The translations under genes were made by a program, and so were the position numbers. The notes under the pieces are model-generated. The model was not told the DNA's origin. It ran no database searches and worked only from the letters and a program-made list of their open reading frames with translations. Positions 50,273 through 58,961 of a stretch of 62,709 nt of DNA are shown here, piece after piece. The stretch's first letter is position 1. Each line of letters starts with the position of its first letter. This stretch comes from a virus. The DNA is taken from IMG/VR virus record IMGVR_UViG_3300010412_000012, positions 1 to 62,709 of that record; one strand, 5' to 3'.

Positions 50273-51946
50273 ATGGCGAATACAATCCGTATTAAACGGT
50301 CAGTCACCACAAACACCCCTACCGGGTTGGCGCAAGGCGAGCTGGCATTTTCTGAATCCGGCTCCCCTAACGGTATTGGTGAGCTGTTCATCGGTGTAGC
50401 AGGGCCGGGCATCCAGAAGATCGCCACCCTGACAGGTGCTAATCCCGCTGAGCCGAACGATCCGGCGCAGGACAACCAGACGATCACGACTGGTCTCGGT
50501 ATCGACGGCGCGGATGCTGGCTCCACTGGCAACGTCACCCTGTCGCTGGCTACGACGGAGCTGACCAATACCGCTCCTGACGCTACCGACCAGATTGTTT
50601 TCAACGACGCCACGGATGAGCTACCGAAGAAGCAGGTAATTTCAAGTGTGCCGATCAGCCTGTGGGGAGCGGCGACTGGTCAGGTCAGTATGGCCGATCA
50701 GGACATTAACCGTCCGATCCTCGAAGACTACGGCATCAAGCACCACACGCTGTCGATCAGTACTGCGCCGTCGCCGGACACCGCTACGTTCGACATCACG
50801 TTGGGTAACTCGGCGGTCATCGACCTCGAGAATGCCACCGAGTCTGTCACCCTGACGTTCAGCAACCCGTCGCCTACAGGCAACTACTGCGAGATCAGTC
50901 TCATAGTCATCCAAGGCACCACGGCCCGGACGATCAACTGGCCGGGATCGGTGGACTGGAAGGGCGGCGCTCCCACCCTGAGCACCACCAACGATGCTGT
51001 AGACCTGTTCCACTTCTTTACGGTGAACGGTGGTACCACGTGGTATGGCACGTATGCGCTGGAAGCTGCGGTAGGTGGCGGTACGGTAACGAGTGTCAAC
51101 GCTGGCATCTTGACGGACATCAGTGGTACGGCCTCCGATCCGGTCGTTGATGTTGACCTGTCCGAAGCGACAGAAGCGGTCTATGCACCTGCAACAGACT
51201 ACCTGCTGTTCCTTGACGGCGGTGCTCTGGGTACGGCAGCGAAAGAGTCTGGCGCTGACTTCGCTACTGCGCTTGCTGGTGTCGGTCTGGCCGCCACTGG
51301 CGGTGTTCTGGCACTGGACTTCAACGAGCTGACCGACCTTGCCGGTGCCTCGGTAGTTGGTACGGACGAACTGATCCTTCAGGACGGTGGTACGACTGAG
51401 AGCCGTGTAGCCATCAACGAGATCGAGGTCGGCCTGTTCGCCAACGCAACTACGGAATACGTGTCTGAAAACGACACGATGGTAGTCGCCGACTGGAACT
51501 GGGTCCTCGACGAAGACAATATGGCGTCGAACTCAGCCGTTCACGTACCGACACAGCAGTCGGTCAAGGCATACGTCGATGCTGTCTCCGCCAGTGAGAT
51601 GACCTACAAGGGGCTGTACAACGCCTCGACCAACACCCCGGCGCTGGACACTGGTTCGCCTGTAATCTCCATCGGTGACGTCTACTACGTCTCGGTGGCA
51701 GGTACGTTCTTCACCACCCCGGTGAACCCCGGTGACATCCTGATCGCCAACAACACTTCTTCCGATGCTGCTCTCGAGTCTGACTGGGACATCGTAGTAG
51801 GTACTGAACACCCCACCGCATCTGAGACCGTAGCCGGTATTATCGAGATCGCTACACAGGCCGAGGTGGACGCCGGAGCGTCTGCCGTACTTGCCGTAGT
51901 CCCCAGCTATCTGCATAATACGACCTTCGACGGCGGCACGTTCTAA
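50273..51946 (+). CDS. Tail fibre protein
   Basis: 557 aa. Starts MANTIRIKRSVTTNTPTGLA, the attachment pattern of fibres that begin with 'RIKRS...P..L..GELA'. Module (residues 145-265) with VDWKGGAPTLSTTNDAVDLF and NGGTTWYGTY. C-terminal repeats include GTAAKESGADFATALAGV. Receptor-binding or adaptor fibre. Ends nine bases before the next fibre. Confidence 0.65.
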   Translation: MANTIRIKRSVTTNTPTGLAQGELAFSESGSPNGIGELFIGVAGPGIQKIATLTGANPAEPNDPAQDNQTITTGLGIDGADAGSTGNVTLSLATTELTNTAPDATDQIVFNDATDELPKKQVISSVPISLWGAATGQVSMADQDINRPILEDYGIKHHTLSISTAPSPDTATFDITLGNSAVIDLENATESVTLTFSNPSPTGNYCEISLIVIQGTTARTINWPGSVDWKGGAPTLSTTNDAVDLFHFFTVNGGTTWYGTYALEAAVGGGTVTSVNAGILTDISGTASDPVVDVDLSEATEAVYAPATDYLLFLDGGALGTAAKESGADFATALAGVGLAATGGVLALDFNELTDLAGASVVGTDELILQDGGTTESRVAINEIEVGLFANATTEYVSENDTMVVADWNWVLDEDNMASNSAVHVPTQQSVKAYVDAVSASEMTYKGLYNASTNTPALDTGSPVISIGDVYYVSVAGTFFTTPVNPGDILIANNTSSDAALESDWDIVVGTEHPTASETVAGIIEIATQAEVDAGASAVLAVVPSYLHNTTFDGGTF

Positions 51947-51955
51947 GGTGCAGGC

Positions 51956-54898
51956 GTGGCAAACACAATAATCCTCAAACGAAGAAGTACTACAGGTGCT
52001 CCAACAGCAGGTCAGCTCCAACAGGGCGAGCTGGCTATCAATACGCTGGACGAGAAGCTGTACTCGAAGAACTCGTCCAACGCCATCTTCGAGATCACTG
52101 ACCACAACAACCTGACCAACTATGTTGCCAACGAGCACATAGACTGGACGAACGCCACCCAGAACCTCGTCACTACCGGCACATTATCGGCTTCCGGTAA
52201 TACGATAATCAACTCGAAGATCAATGGGCAGACGATCCTAACCATTGGCGAGAGTTCGACCCTTCGAGGTGATGCTCAGGATGGGGTACTCAGGATTTAT
52301 TCTGAGAATGCTGGCGCAATCAATCTGGCGTCGTTTGCCAACACTGGCAGTAATCTACAGCTCACCGGCAATGTGAATTTTCAGGTCAATATGGGGCTTG
52401 ACATTCTTGCAGGTGAGTTCTATCGACAAAGGAATTCCGCAAACACGGCATGGGTCAACCATGTTGTATCTACTACGCCGGACCTCAACACGACGTTCAA
52501 TGGCGGTTCAGTAGACATCGTTGACTGGAACATCTCTGGCCTGACAGGTGTAGTAAACCTGTCGAACCCATTGGTGATGGGCGACAACGACATCCGCACT
52601 CCGGTTCTTGAAGATTACGGTATTACCCACCAGACAGCCACGGTTAGCGCCAACGCCGTCACGGTCAACTGCACGCTGGGTAACTCGGTCTATATTGACA
52701 TGGACCCAGCCACCGCTGCCGTCACCCTGACACTGAGCAACCCCCCGGCGTCCGGTACCTACGGCGAGGTGAACCTCCTCATCCAGATGGGTACTCCGGC
52801 CTATGACATTACGTGGCCGGTATCGGTCGTGTGGATGGGCGGTGGTGCTCCCAGCCTGACGACGACCAACGACGACTACGATCTGGTACACCTGTTCACA
52901 GTCAACGGTGGTACTACGTGGTTTGGGACCTATGCTACTTCGACGGCTACCGGCGGCGGTAATGTCAGCAATACTGGCACGCCACTCAACGATCAGATCG
53001 CTGTATGGACATCTTCAGCAGTCATCGAGGGTACGTCAGGACTGACATACAACGGTACGACGCTCGCTGTAACTGGCAGCATCACCGCCACTGGTAACGT
53101 CTCATCGTCAGGCGTAACAATAAACGGCAACAGCGTTGAGCGCGACTCGACCACAGATGGTCTGCGGATATACGGCGGTACAGCTGCTACCGGCGGAAAC
53201 ATAGAGATATACGGCGGGTCACACGCCACGCAGCCCAACACCATCTATTACGATGCCGCGACTCACTACTTCCGCGATGTAGATGCCTCTCCGAGCTACA
53301 TGACAATCGGGTCAACTACGACCACGATAAACGGAAACCTTGATGCGCTGAACGGGGTGGATGTTACGAACGGTATTACGTGCGGCTCTACCGTGGCTGC
53401 GAGCGTTACCGATCTGTCGAAACATCTTGCCCTGTACAGTACGACTTACGGCCTCTGCGTCACGGGCAGCACTCTGAACCTCGTTGCTAACGGCTCGAAT
53501 ACTTTTTCGACTACAAGCACCGCCATAACGTCAAAGATCAACCACGACTTCAGCGCGGGCATCGACGTCACTGGTAACATAACTGTTACCGGCACGGTGG
53601 ATGGTATCGACGTTGCCAACCTGCATCCGACTGGTATGTACAGCAGCACTGTCAAACGTAACATGGTGCAGTACAACCGTTTCGCTGCCGTGCAGGAGAT
53701 GGCTGGTTCGTCCAACTGGAACGAAGGTGTCTACGGTGCCTTTGGTAATATGACCAACGGGCCGTCAGGGATGACCTATGACCCTATTCTCGTCATGGGA
53801 TCGGCTTCAGATGTTCGGTCTTTCCTCGTCGTGCCACGTACTGCTTCTCGCGGGCTTGCATTCAAAGGCAGCACCGGCACAGCACCGCCAGTACATACGG
53901 CTTGGCACTACACCCCGTGGTCAACAACTGCGACGACGGTTGATTGGAGAACTCGTTTTGAGACTAACGAAGTTCGTGGGGACACTAGCCAGTATGTAGG
54001 CATACGAAGCGGAGTATCCGGCGCTGGTGGTATGCGTGTCTATAACAGCGCTGGCACTATTCAGGGATATGTCTATCACAATGATGCACAAGATTTTGGG
54101 CTTCTGCATAGTGGCGGTGGCTGGGGAGTACGCCTGTTTGCTGGTGGTACCGCTGTAGGTATTACTCCTAACTGTGACTTCTCGAACGGCATCGACGTAA
54201 CTGGTAACATAACTGTTACCGGCACGGTGGACGGTGTTGACATCGCCGCCTTGGACGGAGCTGTAGCCAAGACAGCCGACAACGAAACGATCACCGGCAA
54301 CTGGACACTTCAGTGCGATACTGTTGGCGACTTTGTAGTCCGTCGCAACGGTACTACTGGCGCTGCTGGTATTGGGTTTCGTAACGACGACGCTACCCTC
54401 AAGGGGTACCTCGGATTCTCAGACACCTCGGAGTTCGTAATCTGGAAGGGGACAGATACATCTGTCCTGTTCAAAATTGACGACACTGGTGCCATCACCC
54501 AAGTTGGAAACATCACGATGGGCGATAGCACACTCACGACGCCCAAGATTAACGATTACTCCATTACCTCGGGCAGTGCCACGATCAGCGCCAACGCTGC
54601 CACCCTGACGTACAGCACCGCTCAGGCGTGGGAACTGGACTTGGAGGCAGCCACAGGTAATGTTACAGTGACCCTCTCGGGTGGGCCGCCAGCGAGCACC
54701 TACGGCGAGATGATCGTCAAGGTACAGCAGGATACTACGGCAGCACGAACGATCACGTGGGCTGGTGGTACCTTCGAGTGGCCGGGCGGTACGGCACCTA
54801 CGATGACCGCCACGGCTGACGCCATCGACATCTACCACTTCAGTACGTGGAATGGCGGCACGACTTGGTGGGGATCAGTCATACAGGATTGCAAATAA
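51956..54898 (+). CDS. Large tail fibre protein
   Basis: 980 aa, GTG start at 51956 with AAGG upstream. N-terminal STTGAPTAGQLQQGELAINT matches fibre attachment domains like the previous gene. The shared module occurs twice, at about residues 205-330 and 860-980. The middle has GNITVTGTVDG repeats. Probably the main receptor-binding fibre. Stop overlaps the next ATG (TAATG). Confidence 0.65.
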   Translation: MANTIILKRRSTTGAPTAGQLQQGELAINTLDEKLYSKNSSNAIFEITDHNNLTNYVANEHIDWTNATQNLVTTGTLSASGNTIINSKINGQTILTIGESSTLRGDAQDGVLRIYSENAGAINLASFANTGSNLQLTGNVNFQVNMGLDILAGEFYRQRNSANTAWVNHVVSTTPDLNTTFNGGSVDIVDWNISGLTGVVNLSNPLVMGDNDIRTPVLEDYGITHQTATVSANAVTVNCTLGNSVYIDMDPATAAVTLTLSNPPASGTYGEVNLLIQMGTPAYDITWPVSVVWMGGGAPSLTTTNDDYDLVHLFTVNGGTTWFGTYATSTATGGGNVSNTGTPLNDQIAVWTSSAVIEGTSGLTYNGTTLAVTGSITATGNVSSSGVTINGNSVERDSTTDGLRIYGGTAATGGNIEIYGGSHATQPNTIYYDAATHYFRDVDASPSYMTIGSTTTTINGNLDALNGVDVTNGITCGSTVAASVTDLSKHLALYSTTYGLCVTGSTLNLVANGSNTFSTTSTAITSKINHDFSAGIDVTGNITVTGTVDGIDVANLHPTGMYSSTVKRNMVQYNRFAAVQEMAGSSNWNEGVYGAFGNMTNGPSGMTYDPILVMGSASDVRSFLVVPRTASRGLAFKGSTGTAPPVHTAWHYTPWSTTATTVDWRTRFETNEVRGDTSQYVGIRSGVSGAGGMRVYNSAGTIQGYVYHNDAQDFGLLHSGGGWGVRLFAGGTAVGITPNCDFSNGIDVTGNITVTGTVDGVDIAALDGAVAKTADNETITGNWTLQCDTVGDFVVRRNGTTGAAGIGFRNDDATLKGYLGFSDTSEFVIWKGTDTSVLFKIDDTGAITQVGNITMGDSTLTTPKINDYSITSGSATISANAATLTYSTAQAWELDLEAATGNVTVTLSGGPPASTYGEMIVKVQQDTTAARTITWAGGTFEWPGGTAPTMTATADAIDIYHFSTWNGGTTWWGSVIQDCK
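53561..54235 (+). repeat. 45-bp direct repeat in the large fibre
   Basis: 53561-53605 and 54191-54235 match at 43 of 45 bases, coding IDVTGNITVTGTVDG. Conserved at DNA level far beyond codon need, so a recent duplication or a recombination site. Confidence 0.75.
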
Positions 54899-55413
54899 TG
54901 TTTAGTGGAATGTTCAAAGTCTGCACCTCTCCGTCGCTCCGCTCGGATTATGCGGATGAGATTACCCTCGGCGATCTCGGCGGTGCTGGTGATGTCTACT
55001 CACAGGTAGACCCTTACAACGGCTCTGCTGTTATTCGTGTGTACGGTACACTCGGCGGCGCGAGGAAGGGCGAGATATGGGCCAACAACAACCTTGGCAA
55101 CCTCGTCCAGTTCGCCCCCGCCGACAACTGGATTAGACCTGTTGAACTTGCTGACGCAGAAGACTGGTGGGTGCGGTTCGCCAACATCACTGGTGACACA
55201 GCTCAGCTCGGCGGCAACGCGAACGAGACATGGGTGCAGCTGTCTGCAACCCCATACGCGAACCTGATCTTGAACGATCCCACTGGGCCTTCAATCCAGT
55301 ATTCAGTTTTTGGGCAGTTGGAACTACGCACCGGGTCGTCTGGCCCGGCAGAGTATTCAACTAACTTTGACATGTCTGCTGAAACAGACGAGAAGAAAGC
55401 AGTAGGTAAATAA
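54898..55413 (+). CDS. Fibre tip / chaperone-like beta protein (A of a pair)
   Basis: 171 aa from ATG 54898, overlapping the previous stop. GSAVIRVYGTLGGARKGEIW, NWIRPVELADAEDWWVRFAN and ITGDTAQLGGNANETW are shared with the next gene, so the two are paralogues. Ends KKAVGK. Possibly separate fibre tips or a decoration pair. Confidence 0.55.
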   Translation: MFSGMFKVCTSPSLRSDYADEITLGDLGGAGDVYSQVDPYNGSAVIRVYGTLGGARKGEIWANNNLGNLVQFAPADNWIRPVELADAEDWWVRFANITGDTAQLGGNANETWVQLSATPYANLILNDPTGPSIQYSVFGQLELRTGSSGPAEYSTNFDMSAETDEKKAVGK

Positions 55414-55415
55414 TC

Positions 55416-56048
55416 ATGGCTAACATCATTACGAAATCACGACTTCTTACGGCTCCGGTTGACATCTGGACGCCGCATAAATACAGCGGCATCAAGATTG
55501 CCGACTGGCTAAATTGGCGCTGGTACCTTCAGAAGATGGGTATGCTCGCTGGCGGGTTCTACTCACAGGGCGGTGGCGGCGGCTCCGGCTATACGCTAGA
55601 CCTTGGTGTCGGTACGCCGCGAGAAATTCAGGCGGGTGGCAACCAAGACATCGGTAGTGTGTCTATCCGTATTTATGGCGGCGGTCACGCTACCCGCGAA
55701 GGTGAGGTCTGGTACCATAACTCTGCTGGCACTCTGGTGCAGCTGTCAGACTCTACGAACTGGATCGTGCCACATACCGACGCTGACGCAGAGAGCTGGC
55801 AGGCTCGGTACACGAACCTCACTGGCGACACAGGCCAGCTGTCAGGTAACGCGGTGAATACGTGGTTCAACATGACCAGTACTTCTCCCTACTACGCCGA
55901 CATTACACTCGCCGAGTCAGCATCACCGTCTACTGCGTACAACGTAACAGGTGACGCGCAGATCAGGATTGGTACTGGTACGGTTGAAGTATCTTGTACT
56001 ATCTGGCTGGATACTGAAACCAGTTCTGGTAAGGCTACCGGCAAATGA
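55416..56048 (+). CDS. Fibre tip / beta protein (B of a pair)
   Basis: 210 aa. After a distinct N-terminal 80 residues with KIADWLNWRWYLQKMG and a GGGGGSG linker, SVSIRIYGGGHATREGEVWY, NWIVPHTDADAESWQARYTN and LTGDTGQLSGNAVNTW match the previous protein. Ends SSGKATGK. The extra N-terminal part may anchor it to the tail. Stop overlaps the sulfotransferase start. Confidence 0.55.
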   Translation: MANIITKSRLLTAPVDIWTPHKYSGIKIADWLNWRWYLQKMGMLAGGFYSQGGGGGSGYTLDLGVGTPREIQAGGNQDIGSVSIRIYGGGHATREGEVWYHNSAGTLVQLSDSTNWIVPHTDADAESWQARYTNLTGDTGQLSGNAVNTWFNMTSTSPYYADITLAESASPSTAYNVTGDAQIRIGTGTVEVSCTIWLDTETSSGKATGK

Positions 56049-56902
56049 TCGTCTCTCACAGCAGGAAGTTCGTCTTCCTCCGAGTGACGAAAACAGGATC
56101 GACGACAGCGCAGATTCTTCTTCGGCTCGGAGTTCACTGGGACTACGAACAAGATCACCTGAGCAGTGCGCCGGGTTGGGATATGGCGGGTGTCAACCTG
56201 CCACCTGACCCGGACCCACTCTCGATCACATGGCGTCACGCCGACCTCGAGAGTCTGGTCGATAAAGGTGTGCTGACCGAAGAACAGGTGTACGAGTACG
56301 ATGTCTATGCGTTCATCAGAAGCCCCTACGAACGGTTCGTCAGTGGATACTTCCATACGAACATACGTGGAGACTGGGGGCCAGCTGGTCTGACCGCCGA
56401 GCAGTTCCTTCAGCGCAAGAGACAGTACCCCGGCAAGTCTGAATACTTCACCCACCAGATTGTAGGCCGCCCTCAACACCTGTGGTTCCAGTACAAGGGC
56501 GACTACATCGTCAAGCCCCTGTGCTTCGACAACTACGATGAGGAGCTGCGGTTCTTGCTCGACCGATGCGGGGGGTATCAGTTCCCAGAGATACCCCTCA
56601 TCAACAGGTCAAAGGCAGACTATCGCGGCAAGGGGAGATCGAGAGCGCACACCCGAGAGTGGGGTGCTGAAGCCATGCTCGACCCCCAAATCCAAAAGGA
56701 AATAGAGGAGATATACGGTGACGACTTCAAAATCTACACGATGGCCCGAGATGACGCCCGGCTTCGCCACGGAGAAGGAAATCCAAACTATTGTGGACTG
56801 GGTCCTAAGCCCAGAAATCTATCAAAAGATGCAGATACGTTCATGGACTATGCCCAACCGGAAGGGCGTACTGCGAACTACCCTTTTGACAAGGCGGTGT
56901 AA
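56045..56902 (+). CDS. Sulfotransferase
   Basis: 285 aa. KFVFLRVTKTGSTTAQILL gives the 5'-phosphosulfate-binding loop, and AFIRSPYERFVSGYF the 3'-phosphate-binding motif, as in carbohydrate sulfotransferases (Sulfotransfer_2 type). It should move sulfate from PAPS to a sugar or tyrosine. The last 50 codons overlap the next gene in another frame and look less protein-like, so the functional end may be near residue 235. Directly after fibre genes, it may modify a fibre or surface glycan. Confidence 0.75.
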   Translation: MIVSHSRKFVFLRVTKTGSTTAQILLRLGVHWDYEQDHLSSAPGWDMAGVNLPPDPDPLSITWRHADLESLVDKGVLTEEQVYEYDVYAFIRSPYERFVSGYFHTNIRGDWGPAGLTAEQFLQRKRQYPGKSEYFTHQIVGRPQHLWFQYKGDYIVKPLCFDNYDEELRFLLDRCGGYQFPEIPLINRSKADYRGKGRSRAHTREWGAEAMLDPQIQKEIEEIYGDDFKIYTMARDDARLRHGEGNPNYCGLGPKPRNLSKDADTFMDYAQPEGRTANYPFDKAV

Positions 56903-57356
56903 GGGCGTCCGTCGTTCGTTCTGGGTACACCTGCGAGACAATGTGCCGCAGGCTATCTACGACATCGAGAAGCGGATCATGGATAAGTACGACCTCCATG
57001 ACTGCCCGCGTCCGGCATCGAACGTAAAGATCACCCTGCACAGCGCAGACAGTGACACCCGGAACCATACCGACGCCCACTTCGGCCCCGCCCACTTCCG
57101 TGCCAACTTGCTTTTGATCGAGCCAGAGGAAGGCGGGATGTGGAAGGTGGACGATAAGGACTGCCCGATGCACCTCGGCGAGCTGATGGCCTTTGACTCA
57201 GCTGTCCCGCACGCAGTAGAATGTGTCGAGAAAGGCCAGCGTATGTGTATTACGTATGGCTGGATTAAAGCGTACCACCTACCGGACATGCTTACTGATT
57301 GGCCGGAAGGTAAGGAAATACCACCCCTCCCTGAACGAAAGGAAAAAGCAGCATGA
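56751..57356 (+). CDS. 2OG-Fe(II) oxygenase (prolyl-hydroxylase-like)
   Basis: 201 aa from ATG 56751; start uncertain, as no clear ribosome site is near it and ATG 56829 or 56850 are possible. Iron ligands H106, D108 (NHTDAH) and H154 (VPHAV), with R164 (GQRMCITYGW) for 2-oxoglutarate. EEGGMWKV and HLGELMAFDS fit the P4H-type double-stranded beta-helix. It hydroxylates an unknown protein or small molecule. The collagen-like Gly-Pro-Pro protein 1.6 kb downstream is a possible substrate. It overlaps the sulfotransferase by 152 bp. Confidence 0.75.
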   Translation: MTPGFATEKEIQTIVDWVLSPEIYQKMQIRSWTMPNRKGVLRTTLLTRRCKGVRRSFWVHLRDNVPQAIYDIEKRIMDKYDLHDCPRPASNVKITLHSADSDTRNHTDAHFGPAHFRANLLLIEPEEGGMWKVDDKDCPMHLGELMAFDSAVPHAVECVEKGQRMCITYGWIKAYHLPDMLTDWPEGKEIPPLPERKEKAA

Positions 57357-57598
57357 ATCTCACGACTGAACACCTCGCCGCAGCAATGAAGGCGGCAATG
57401 GCACTGACTAACCGTGACGACGATCGCATCATGGTACCCATGAAGCACGTTGACGGCGCAATGATCCTCAACAACATCGCCGCCGCGATCCTGAACGGTG
57501 ACTTCGCACTCGTCCCACGACAGGTGATGGAAGAATCGCAGAAAGCCGAAGAAGGCAGGCTTTCGCCGCCACCGGAACCCGAGGAAGACGATGATTGA
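57353..57598 (+). CDS. Small helical protein with acidic end
   Basis: 81 aa. Helical (TEHLAAAMKAAMALTNRDDD), with an acidic Pro/Glu/Asp end. ATGA overlap with the oxygenase and 8-bp overlap with the endolysin. No domain recognised. Confidence 0.55.
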   Translation: MNLTTEHLAAAMKAAMALTNRDDDRIMVPMKHVDGAMILNNIAAAILNGDFALVPRQVMEESQKAEEGRLSPPPEPEEDDD

Positions 57599-58130
57599 CC
57601 AGATCATCACGGACATAATGAAGGCGGAAGGTTGGGATACATACACCAACGATCCGGTTGACCGGGGTGGCCCTACGAAGTGGGGCATCACCCTGAAAGC
57701 GTGGCAGGACTACCGTGGCGACTGGACGAGTGTCACGGCTGACGACATCAAGGCTATTACCGAGCAGGAGGCGCGGGCCTTCTACGAGGAGATGTACGTT
57801 AAAGCCCCACGTTTCGACCAGCTTCCGCCTCTCCTTATGCCGATGGTCGTTGACTGTGGAGTCAATCATGGCGTGAAAGCCGCCTCGAAATGGGTACAAC
57901 GAGCCGTGGGAGCCAAGCAGGACGGCGTCATAGGCCCCAAGACCCTAGATCAAGTCACTTCCGTAAACCTGTTGGCAATCTACCAGCGAGTAGCTGCGTA
58001 TCGTCTTCAGCTGTACGGAAAGATTGTATCTCGAGACCATTCTCAGGCAAAATACGCACATGGATGGAACAACCGTGGGGCCAAGTGGCTCCTACGACTA
58101 GCAGACTACCTAGCAGGCGACGACACATGA
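57591..58130 (+). CDS. Endolysin, glycoside hydrolase 108 type
   Basis: 179 aa. KAEGWDTYTNDPVDRGGPTK matches the GH108 lysozyme motif with catalytic E13, followed by WGIT. The C-terminal region (WVQRAVGAKQDGVIGPKTL) is the PG-binding-type segment usual for the family. It cleaves peptidoglycan at lysis. Without a signal peptide it needs the holin, whose gene overlaps its stop (ATGA). Confidence 0.88.
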   Translation: MIDQIITDIMKAEGWDTYTNDPVDRGGPTKWGITLKAWQDYRGDWTSVTADDIKAITEQEARAFYEEMYVKAPRFDQLPPLLMPMVVDCGVNHGVKAASKWVQRAVGAKQDGVIGPKTLDQVTSVNLLAIYQRVAAYRLQLYGKIVSRDHSQAKYAHGWNNRGAKWLLRLADYLAGDDT

Positions 58131-58582
58131 ACTGGTTGAAATCACTTTTCGGGCTTGGCGAGATCGCTGGCGAGTACTTCAAGGAACGTCAGAAGCTCAA
58201 GCAAGAGCTGAAGATGGCCCAACTCAAAGGCAAGATCGACCTCGCCAACGCGAAGGTGCAGGCCGCTATCGCCCAGCAACAGCACGTGCAGACATGGGAA
58301 CAGACCTACGTCAACATGCAGCGTGAGTCGCTGAAGGATGAGGTCGTTCTGGCCGTCGTCCTCCTGCCGTACGTGGGCGCGTTCATACCACGTGTACAAG
58401 ATCACATTCTGATCGGCTTCGAGTATCTGGCGAAGATGCCATACTGGGCAGTCGGTCTGACTGTAACCATCTTCCTCGCAATCTACGGCATCCGCCACAA
58501 GAACGCGGCGAAGATTCAAGCACCCGGTCTACGGGATCAAGACGTTAAAGGAAACGGAAATGAAAACACACCAAGCGGTTAA
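58127..58582 (+). CDS. Holin-type membrane protein
   Basis: 151 aa from ATG 58127. Charged helical N-terminal part (KSLFGLGEIAGEYFKERQ), then two hydrophobic segments (EVVLAVVLLPYVGAF near 83-97 and YWAVGLTVTIFLAIYGI near 111-127), like phage holins of the GTA/3TM type, with a basic polar end. It would release the endolysin. The next gene starts within its last codons. Confidence 0.75.
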   Translation: MNWLKSLFGLGEIAGEYFKERQKLKQELKMAQLKGKIDLANAKVQAAIAQQQHVQTWEQTYVNMQRESLKDEVVLAVVLLPYVGAFIPRVQDHILIGFEYLAKMPYWAVGLTVTIFLAIYGIRHKNAAKIQAPGLRDQDVKGNGNENTPSG

Positions 58583-58961
58583 TCAGCTTCTCACAGCTGT
58601 AGCAGCAGTAGTCAGACAGCGTCACCTGCCCGAGCTGGCAGACACCATCAAGCAGGCAGGCGTGCTGGTCAACTCTGTCCACACAACGTCACTCGAAGTG
58701 ATCGACGAGAAGCTCGCAAAACTCGTCAAGGACTTCGAGGCCAAGATCGTTGGAGGCGGTGACGTCTCAGCGCAAGACCTCATCATGGAGGTAGCTGAAC
58801 CAGCTGTCTCCGAAGATGAAGACTTCACCCCTCTGCCCGATGAGGTAGAGGAAGCCACGTTGGACGTATTCGACCCCACCAAGAAGGTAGAGGTTGAGGA
58901 TTACGAAGCCGACGCTGACCTCCTCGACGAACTCGATGCCGAGCTGGATGAAGTGATATGA
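58560..58961 (+). CDS. Acidic protein in the lysis region
   Basis: 133 aa. Helical first half ([20 protein letters not shown]) and a second half almost all acidic ([34 protein letters not shown]). ATGA overlap with the next gene. No recognised domain; may be a lysis timing or inhibitor protein, but no sequence evidence. Confidence 0.55.
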   Translation: MKTHQAVNQLLTAVAAVVRQRHLPELADTIKQAGVLVNSVHTTSLEVIDEKLAKLVKDFEAKIVGGGDVSAQDLIMEVAEPAVSEDEDFTPLPDEVEEATLDVFDPTKKVEVEDYEADADLLDELDAELDEVI

